DNA of 48,303 bases from Bacillota bacterium (GTDB lineage Bacteria; Bacillota; Clostridia; Christensenellales; UBA1242): contig WRAD01000004.1 of the NCBI GenBank assembly GCA_009780375.1, positions 1 through 48,303 of the forward strand, in the 5' to 3' direction. Shown in pieces: positions 37,836 through 45,800 of this stretch. The notes below the pieces were generated by a model. It saw only the letters and a program-made list of their open reading frames with translations, was not told where the DNA came from and did not search any database. Numbering within the stretch: the first letter of the stretch is position 1; each line of letters opens with the position of its first letter. The position numbers were made by a program, and so were the translations under genes.

Positions 37836-40800
37836 TTTTTACCTCCTTTTTTCGCCGTTTTGTATTCTTTTGCCAAGCGAACGGCTTTTTGTGCAGAATC
37901 TCCTGCATTTTGTATTGCATCCATCGCGGTCTCACGCATTTTAGATTCCTGCTTTGCAATTGAGGCTTGGCCTGTTGCAAATCTGAGATCATTCATCGCT
38001 TTATCAAGTGCCTGTGTTGCCGAGTTCTTAAGTTCATTTAGGGTATTCATTTTTATCTTTGCTTTGCGTTTACGTAAATATAGGAATGTGCTTGCCAATA
38101 TCACCGCCGCAAGCGTGCCAACACCAATTAAAATCCAATGCAGATTATCCATAAAAAAGTTTCTGTCATCGTCATCCAAATCTGGCGATGGAAAATCTTG
38201 CTTTTCCTCAAGTGCGGCAAAAGTATTGGTCAGTGCATTGAATGCGGTTTCATAGGAATAACTTCCGTTTGCATCCCATTCCATGAGAAGGAAAATAGAA
38301 ATTCCAAGCCATTCTAAAAATGGTTCAACCGTTTCTTCAGAATAAAGATTTCTAAAATGCAATGTTATTACATCTAGGCTGTCGTCTGGTTCTATTGATT
38401 GCCAATCAAAGTCTCCAAGTATAAATGATACAAGAAGATGTAACTTTGATCGATAAGGATCTATATCACTTTCATCCAATTCATTTACTGTGATTACAAC
38501 CGAATAAGTTTGTGTGTTTCCTGCCGGAGACACCACAACAATATTAAACGTTGATACACCAACAGGTAATATTGGAAGAGTTTGCCCATTTCTGTTAACG
38601 CCATCTACGACAAGTTCAACACTTGCATCAGGATTAGTTGAGATTGCATTTATTACAACGGCATGACGCAAATGAAACGAAATAGGCATAGGTTCGAAAA
38701 TCCTCTCACCATTCCATGGTTTCATGATACCCGCGACGGTTAAAACCAAATCATCAAGAGCACGATAGTCTGGGTCTTCGGTTGGATCGGTTATTATATC
38801 GGATGGCAAGACTATTATATTGAATTGCGTAATTGTATCTTGATAAGTTATTGTTAATACACGCAACATCCCTGGCCCAGTAGGCGTTGCAACCACCTCG
38901 TTCCAAGCAAGTGCCCCACCAAGCATTGCAAGTGTTACGTCAACTTGACGTTGTTCTGTGTCTGACATTGTGACCAAAATACGAATTTCCCCGGTTACAT
39001 ACGACTGCCCAACTATCCAGCCAACTCGGCTTCCTGCCATTACAGATATAGATTCAACCGTAGGGATTTCTGGTGCTGCATTCACAGTAATTTGGAAAGT
39101 AGTTGTTGTATCAAGATATGTAATCACAAGTGTCTGTATTCCAGGCGTAGAGATAATACCATTCCACGTTGAAATACCACCTATCATTGCAAGAGTTACC
39201 GACGTATTATATATGTAAGTATCATTGATGTTTACTTGTATTACAATTGCCTCTTGGTCAAATGCCTCACCTATCATCCATGTGTTTCGGCTTTGATTAT
39301 TTATAACAAAAATATTTACATTGTTCGGATTCGCAGGTGCAATGACGGTAATTTGCCTTGTTGAGGTAAAGCCAAGATGTGATATGGTCACATTTACATT
39401 CCCCAAATCATTCGTATTAAATGAATCACCCATCATTGCAAGTGTTACCGCATGCCCTGTGTCAGGTGTTTCACGCCAATTCCATATGAATTCAAATTGC
39501 CAACTGTTGTCATATGCCGATCCTCTTGTAAAAGTGGTTGTTCCGACATTCATAATTCGAATTTCGGTTATCTGAGCCACAATGACAGAAACAACAAAAG
39601 GATAATTATGCGCAAGATGTGTCAGGTTCAAAATCATTTGCCCTTGGGAAGAAGTATCAAAACCTGCGGTCATCGCCATAGCGGTTGTTACAGGAATTCT
39701 TGTTGGGACGCGATCATCTGTCCAATGTGCAATAATTTCAATCGCATTATTTTGATAAGGTTCGCCTTGCACAAAGTTATGCCTGTCGCGGATTGTTGCC
39801 CATTCCGCACTTATGCGATAAATGACGGCAACAGGAGCAACGACATTTATATCAACGGTTAAAGAAAATCCTGCGTACTCTATTACAAGTTGACGTGGAC
39901 CCAGGACAGATACAGAGGTATTAAAGCCAGTAATCATTGATGCCGTCACAGGAATAGAATTTGTCAAATTGTTTGCACCAGACCAATTATGAGTAAAGAA
40001 AACAGAAAACCTGTTATCATAAGGTGCATTTTGTGTAAATGTTAGATTTGCACCAGGAACAAGTTCAATACCATTTATTATTGGGGCAACAACCTTTGCA
40101 GACATTGTAACAGGTTCAGTCACATTTGCATGAGTGAATTGCAAAGTTGTAATACCTGGGATTGATGTATTAAAACCTGCATTATTTGCCATTGATGCGG
40201 TAACAGGAATAGGTGCAGAAGATGATCCGTCGGTATAATGATGGACGATTTGAATGGCACCACTTGGGAATGATTCACCAACGAAAAAGAATGGTTCAGG
40301 AATTCTTTCTGGTGCAGAAAAGATAAACCCAGGTGTCCATTGTGCACTTATGCCATTTACAATTGCGTTTGCCGCAATAACTGTGATTGGAACATCAATT
40401 GTAAAACCTTGGTAATAAATTACAAGCTGACGCGAACCATGAACAGAAACCGCATTTTCAAATGCTTCCAGACCACCAAGCATATCAATTGTCACCGTGA
40501 TTGGATTTTGCGAATTATTTGCCCCTGGCCAATCATGTGTTATATAGATTTGAAATCGGTTATCATATGCCGCGAATTGATTAAATGTAGTATTTGTGGC
40601 AAGTAAATTAATCCCACTTGGATTTGGTATAACAACATCAACGATGAATTCAACAGAGTGTGGCAGTCCTGTTGTCGGGTTAACAGAATGTTCAAAATTC
40701 AACGTATATGTTCCAGGTGTTGCAAAACCTGTTACAGGAAAACCGGCGGTAATTGCCATAGCCTGACTTACATTTACCACAGTTGTTGTGTTGTCGCTGT

Positions 40801-42832
40801 TATGTAATACCAGTCTTATTGCGTTCGTATGATATGTCTCGCCTACAAAAAAGAAAGGCTCAGGACTTCTGGAAGGTGACGGGAATATAAATCCCGCAGT
40901 CCACTCTGCGGTCATATCTATTACCGCAACCGCAACGGTAACATTCAAATCAATATTACGAAAAGTGCCATCTTCGCCATCTATCCTGATGATTATCGGC
41001 GTTGTTACGCCAGGCAAAACATCTATATTATGTGTTCCAAGACCAGATGTAATTGATGCCTCTTGTATATTTACCACACTTGCGGCAATTGTGAAATTAT
41101 CTGTACCATGTGGCAGAATTACATTTATCGGCACAGGGGTACTGAATTGATTTGCAAGAAGTCCGACAGGTGGAAATACAGACGGAGTTGTCGGAGTTGG
41201 TGTAATTGTCAAGTAGGTTAACCCAAGATCTGCGGTTCGAACAAAAAATTGTATTGTACGTACAACCGAATTTCCAAATTGTGGGGTTGTTGTTATTACA
41301 AGCACATTATTAGAACCGGGTTGAATATCTTCAAGTGGATTTATATTTTGGTCTATAGGCATGCCATTTAATGTTATCGCAACAGATGATAAAGATGATT
41401 CAGGTGAAACAGTCAATGTGATTGCATCTGCATGACTTAGTGGAATTTCTTCGAGAATGTTCCAGATTGCATTTGTACCTGTTGGATTTAGCCATTGGCT
41501 CGAAGCGGTTTGCACAGCACCTCCAATTTCAAAATTGAATCCAGTTATATTTGTATTCGAATCTCCCCCATTTCTTATAACATTAATTGTATGCGTGGCA
41601 AAAAAGTTTCCACTTGCCGATGTTATTGTAAATGTTATAGGTGTTGTTGAATAATTTGGCAATGCAACGCTTTGCAGGCTGACGGTACTTTGTTCAAACG
41701 AGACGGTTGCACCACTTGTTGCGACAATTTCAAAGTCCATCACTTCAATTTGTGTAGTTGTAAATGGCAATGTTATTGTATTCCATATATTTGTTCCTCC
41801 ATCACGATTAATCACCAACTCGGCATGGATTATATCATATATCTCGACCGAATCAAGAGGATTTACCGGTGCATCAAGGGTTATTGCCACCGTATAAATT
41901 TCTGTTGTTATTTGGTCCTGTGCAACAATTTCGATTTGAACAATTGTAGTTGTACCTGTACTCAGCGAAAGAAAATCATCAAAATAAGACGCATGCGGAC
42001 CACCATCAATACTTATTGTTGCAACATTTGATTCAGGTGATGCACGAAGACGAAAGTCATTCGCATATATATATTGAAATTCGTATGGCAGAACAAGCGT
42101 TGTTGCACTTGTCCACATTGATGGACTTATATTAAATGCCTCTTCTGCTATTTCAATTACCAGATTATCTCGATCCAGTTTTGCATTATTGCAAAATATT
42201 GTCGTTTCACCCTCAAATACTATATCAAGATTACCAAGTGCCAATCGGCCATTCGCATAGTCATGTTGAATTGCAATATCTGCGTGTGGGTTGACACTTG
42301 TGAACGCGGGACCTGTTTCAAAATTTATGCTGTATGTACCTGGCATTACATCGTCTCTAAGTCTGAAAATAATATCACCAAGATAATATTCATTACCAGG
42401 GGCGAATATTGGCATCGCGTTGACGTTACTGAATCCTTTGTTAATTTGTCCTAGTGTATTATTAAAGGTATAATTTTGACTTATCGGCATTTCAAAGACA
42501 CCTGGGATACCTACTATTAATGTGTTTACCTCTATCCTGTCAACCTGAAAAACATTAGGATCAAATAATATACGTGCATCAGCCATAGCAAGTTCCGCAT
42601 TTCCAAAAATCCACAGTGAAACAGGTAACTCGAAAGTTGTGGTATTTATAACTGACAAGTCAATTGTTATTGTGGCATCTGTGCTTAATACCATTATTGC
42701 CTCTGAATCGGCAGGTATCTGGTGACCTGCAACGGTTAAAACCGGTAAAGTTTGAAATTGCATGATTAATAAAGCGATTGCCGTGACTATCACTGTTATT
42801 ATCATGCCTGATAAAGTTTTGTTTTTTTTCAT
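37832..42832 (-). CDS. 1666-aa membrane-anchored surface protein: cohesin-like N-terminus, cadherin-like beta-sandwiches, group-3 Ig-like repeats, TM and about 75-aa cytoplasmic tail
   Basis: Signal segment; cohesin-like ITIDLSVINTTTFELPVSLWIFGNAELAMADARILFDPNVFQVDRIEV...GNEYYLGDIIFRLRDDVMPGTYSINFETGPAF...YANGRLALGNLDIV; repeated PEPFFFVGE(T/S)...; TM WILIGVGTLAAVILASTFLYL then RKRKAKIK tail. Confidence 0.8.
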   Translation of the reverse strand: MKKNKTLSGMIITVIVTAIALLIMQFQTLPVLTVAGHQIPADSEAIMVLSTDATITIDLSVINTTTFELPVSLWIFGNAELAMADARILFDPNVFQVDRIEVNTLIVGIPGVFEMPISQNYTFNNTLGQINKGFSNVNAMPIFAPGNEYYLGDIIFRLRDDVMPGTYSINFETGPAFTSVNPHADIAIQHDYANGRLALGNLDIVFEGETTIFCNNAKLDRDNLVIEIAEEAFNISPSMWTSATTLVLPYEFQYIYANDFRLRASPESNVATISIDGGPHASYFDDFLSLSTGTTTIVQIEIVAQDQITTEIYTVAITLDAPVNPLDSVEIYDIIHAELVINRDGGTNIWNTITLPFTTTQIEVMDFEIVATSGATVSFEQSTVSLQSVALPNYSTTPITFTITSASGNFFATHTINVIRNGGDSNTNITGFNFEIGGAVQTASSQWLNPTGTNAIWNILEEIPLSHADAITLTVSPESSLSSVAITLNGMPIDQNINPLEDIQPGSNNVLVITTTPQFGNSVVRTIQFFVRTADLGLTYLTITPTPTTPSVFPPVGLLANQFSTPVPINVILPHGTDNFTIAASVVNIQEASITSGLGTHNIDVLPGVTTPIIIRIDGEDGTFRNIDLNVTVAVAVIDMTAEWTAGFIFPSPSRSPEPFFFVGETYHTNAIRLVLHNSDNTTTVVNVSQAMAITAGFPVTGFATPGTYTLNFEHSVNPTTGLPHSVEFIVDVVIPNPSGINLLATNTTFNQFAAYDNRFQIYITHDWPGANNSQNPITVTIDMLGGLEAFENAVSVHGSRQLVIYYQGFTIDVPITVIAANAIVNGISAQWTPGFIFSAPERIPEPFFFVGESFPSGAIQIVHHYTDGSSSAPIPVTASMANNAGFNTSIPGITTLQFTHANVTEPVTMSAKVVAPIINGIELVPGANLTFTQNAPYDNRFSVFFTHNWSGANNLTNSIPVTASMITGFNTSVSVLGPRQLVIEYAGFSLTVDINVVAPVAVIYRISAEWATIRDRHNFVQGEPYQNNAIEIIAHWTDDRVPTRIPVTTAMAMTAGFDTSSQGQMILNLTHLAHNYPFVVSVIVAQITEIRIMNVGTTTFTRGSAYDNSWQFEFIWNWRETPDTGHAVTLAMMGDSFNTNDLGNVNVTISHLGFTSTRQITVIAPANPNNVNIFVINNQSRNTWMIGEAFDQEAIVIQVNINDTYIYNTSVTLAMIGGISTWNGIISTPGIQTLVITYLDTTTTFQITVNAAPEIPTVESISVMAGSRVGWIVGQSYVTGEIRILVTMSDTEQRQVDVTLAMLGGALAWNEVVATPTGPGMLRVLTITYQDTITQFNIIVLPSDIITDPTEDPDYRALDDLVLTVAGIMKPWNGERIFEPMPISFHLRHAVVINAISTNPDASVELVVDGVNRNGQTLPILPVGVSTFNIVVVSPAGNTQTYSVVITVNELDESDIDPYRSKLHLLVSFILGDFDWQSIEPDDSLDVITLHFRNLYSEETVEPFLEWLGISIFLLMEWDANGSYSYETAFNALTNTFAALEEKQDFPSPDLDDDDRNFFMDNLHWILIGVGTLAAVILASTFLYLRKRKAKIKMNTLNELKNSATQALDKAMNDLRFATGQASIAKQESKMRETAMDAIQNAGDSAQKAVRLAKEYKTAKKGGKK

Positions 42833-45800
42833 GCTGCCTCCCCTTGTTCTTGTTGAAGTCTCAAACCATCAAAAATATCCACAGACCCTCTTACATGACT
42901 TTGTAATAACCCAACGTCAGAGTTATTTGGATTATTAAGTCCTCTTATATCTGCGGCAAGAAAGTTCGCACTTTCAAGCAATTGTCCTCGCACATGAGCC
43001 TGTAATCTTCCTACATCGGCGTTGTTTGGATTACCAAGACCACGAACGTCACCAATGACGACAATTGTTACTTTATCAATCACAGATTCGCCATTAAAAA
43101 GTTTTATTTGCATTCCTGTTGCCACCGTAGTGTTTAGATCAATAATTTCTTGCTCGCCTTGATTTAATGATTCAAAAACTCTAAGCCCTTTATTTATAAA
43201 CTGTGCAAGTAACGTTTCCAATAATTCGCCCGCAGCAAAGTTTGCAAGAAACACATCGCCTTGATGGTGGCCGTCTATTGCATTTCCCGCAGCATCGATA
43301 AATCTCAGAATCTGATAACCAGGCATCAAAGGATTCAAAGCAATGTGCAACAAAGTATCTGCAAGTATGTTATTAAGTGCATTGCGCAAGGCAACAACGT
43401 GATCATCTATTTCTTGCCGGGTACCTTCATTCAATAAAACATCGTTATATTCCATAAGTTGAAGCAATATTAACCACTCGGGTGTTGTATCTTGGGCAAG
43501 CTGTTCTATTTCTGATATTATTCTTACAAGATTACCAACATAAACAAGGTTATCAAGTACTTGACGAAGTTCATGTTGATTACCATTAATTGCATTTACA
43601 AGTTGCACCTGAAAAGCGTTCCATGACAATATTGTAAAGTAATGGTATTCGGTCAATGCATCCTCGACGGCATTTCGTGTTGCTATTGTTGCATTTAAAA
43701 CCGCTTGTTCCGAACCATTGATAAAAAGTTGCTCGTTATTATGAATAACGGTAACAAGTTCATCCCAACGTATATCATCACGAATATCATATTTTTGGAA
43801 AATTCGAGCAATTTCATGATAGTGACGAAGATTGCGGATACTTATCAGCCGTGCCAAAGCATCAAGCAAATTTTGTGCTGCGGAAATCCATCCACTGTCA
43901 TTTGATGGCAAACCTTGTGCAATTACGTCGTTTGCAAATGTTACCGCATCGATAAGTGCCATAAAACTCTCAAGTGTGTAATAACGTGCATATGGTAAAT
44001 GATATTGTGCTTTTGCAAGAAGTTCGTCCAACGTTCCAGATTGAAAAGCAAGATTGTATATTGCATAAAGCAAGTTTTCAATATATGTTTCAAGTGCAGT
44101 AACATCACTTGAGTCAATTTCAATAAAGCTCCTTGCGGCGTTTAATTGTGTAATCAAAGCGTTCCAACTTGTTGTTGTGTATAAAGATGGGTCTTTGGCT
44201 TCGACTTGGGCGATAAGTGCCTTAAGTTCAGATTTTTCAACCACCATTGCACTCATTGCCTCTTCAAGTTTTCTGATTGCCTCAAAAACTTCTCTTATCG
44301 ATGGTGGTGGCGGTTCAAGGACACCTGTTGCAAAGTTTATTGCATTTGTCAATTGTGCAGAAGTTTCTTGTGTAAATTGTGATCTGTCAAATTCAAATGC
44401 ATCACCCAATAAATTTGAAAGTGGCTCCAAATCAGGCAAGAGATTTGCATGCATTATGCGTAACTCATCATAAATTTCCATAAGATCAAAAACGTTTATA
44501 TTGACATTTGCAGCAGCAGTAACCCCGGCGTTGCGTGAAGCAAGAAAAGCGGTCCAAGAGTCAGTAAGAAAATTTATGGCTATTGTATAATAAGGTGCAA
44601 TCGATACGTCATTAACAAGGCCTTGCAAAGGGATACGATTGGCAACAAGTTCCTCCATCGCATTTTCCAAATCTGCATATGCATTTTGAACTTCTGTAAC
44701 AGTTAAACGACCCTGGTAATTCAAAATTGCAACAGCAGCTGAGCGTGCGATTTGAAATGGTTCCCAAGTTTCTTCGGTAACAAAATTTTGGCGAACCCGC
44801 CCGGCTATGTTTACAAGTGCGGTAAGTGCAGATGTATCTGCTTCAAGTGCATTAAATGCATCAAGAAGCATTTGATATTGAACAACAAGGTGGTCTGTGG
44901 TATGTGTTTCTGGATTAAATGTCAAATCAAGAAAGTCCTTACTTCGACTAATCTGTTCTTGTAACAGTTCCCAAGTGGCCTGCGTATAATCTGTGGAACT
45001 TTGATTTTGCAGCCACGTTATCAAATCACGTACATGTATATCATCAACAACAAGCCCAACATATGTAACAGAGTTATATGTCCCGCCATAAACCGAAAGC
45101 AAGAGCCTTTCTATTATATCAAGCATTTGATTCAGATTTGTTCCAGAATTCAAACGCATTGCATTCGCCTGGTCAAGATATCCTTGTAAAATGCCAAGTT
45201 CCGTCGCACGATAAAAATGGCGAGGAGGTGTTTCATTCGGCCTTGGAACACGTGCACGCAAAAGTCGTTGTTCAATTTGATCAACCACATCATCAAGTGC
45301 ATTGAAATTTAATAAAAGCGAGCCAAGTGCGTCTTGCAGATTTTGAATTGTATTGCGAAGTGTTTGTATAGTTGGGTTTGTACCAAATAATATTGTATTT
45401 GCATAGCTTATCGCATTTTCCAAATTTGCCCAAGAAAGGTATGTAAAGTATGCAGGATTAAGCGTACCTGTGTATAACATAAGTTCCTCAAGTTCTGACA
45501 AATCGGTCAGCAACATTGATATTGAGTTTCTTAATTCATGCAATATTACAACAAGTCTTTCATATTCACGAGTATCAAGTACTCCGTTAATATATGTATC
45601 GTATTCAGCAACCGCATTATCAAGGCTTTGTGTAAATGTTGCAAAGGATTCGATGGTAAAGTATTCTTCATGGATTGAAAACTCATTGGTCGCTTTGTTG
45701 ATTTCATAATGCAACAATTGCATATTAAATCGCAACATACCTATTGCGTTTTGAAGAATTTCACGTTGTGCACGAAGTCCTGCGAGCGTTGGCCGTGCCG

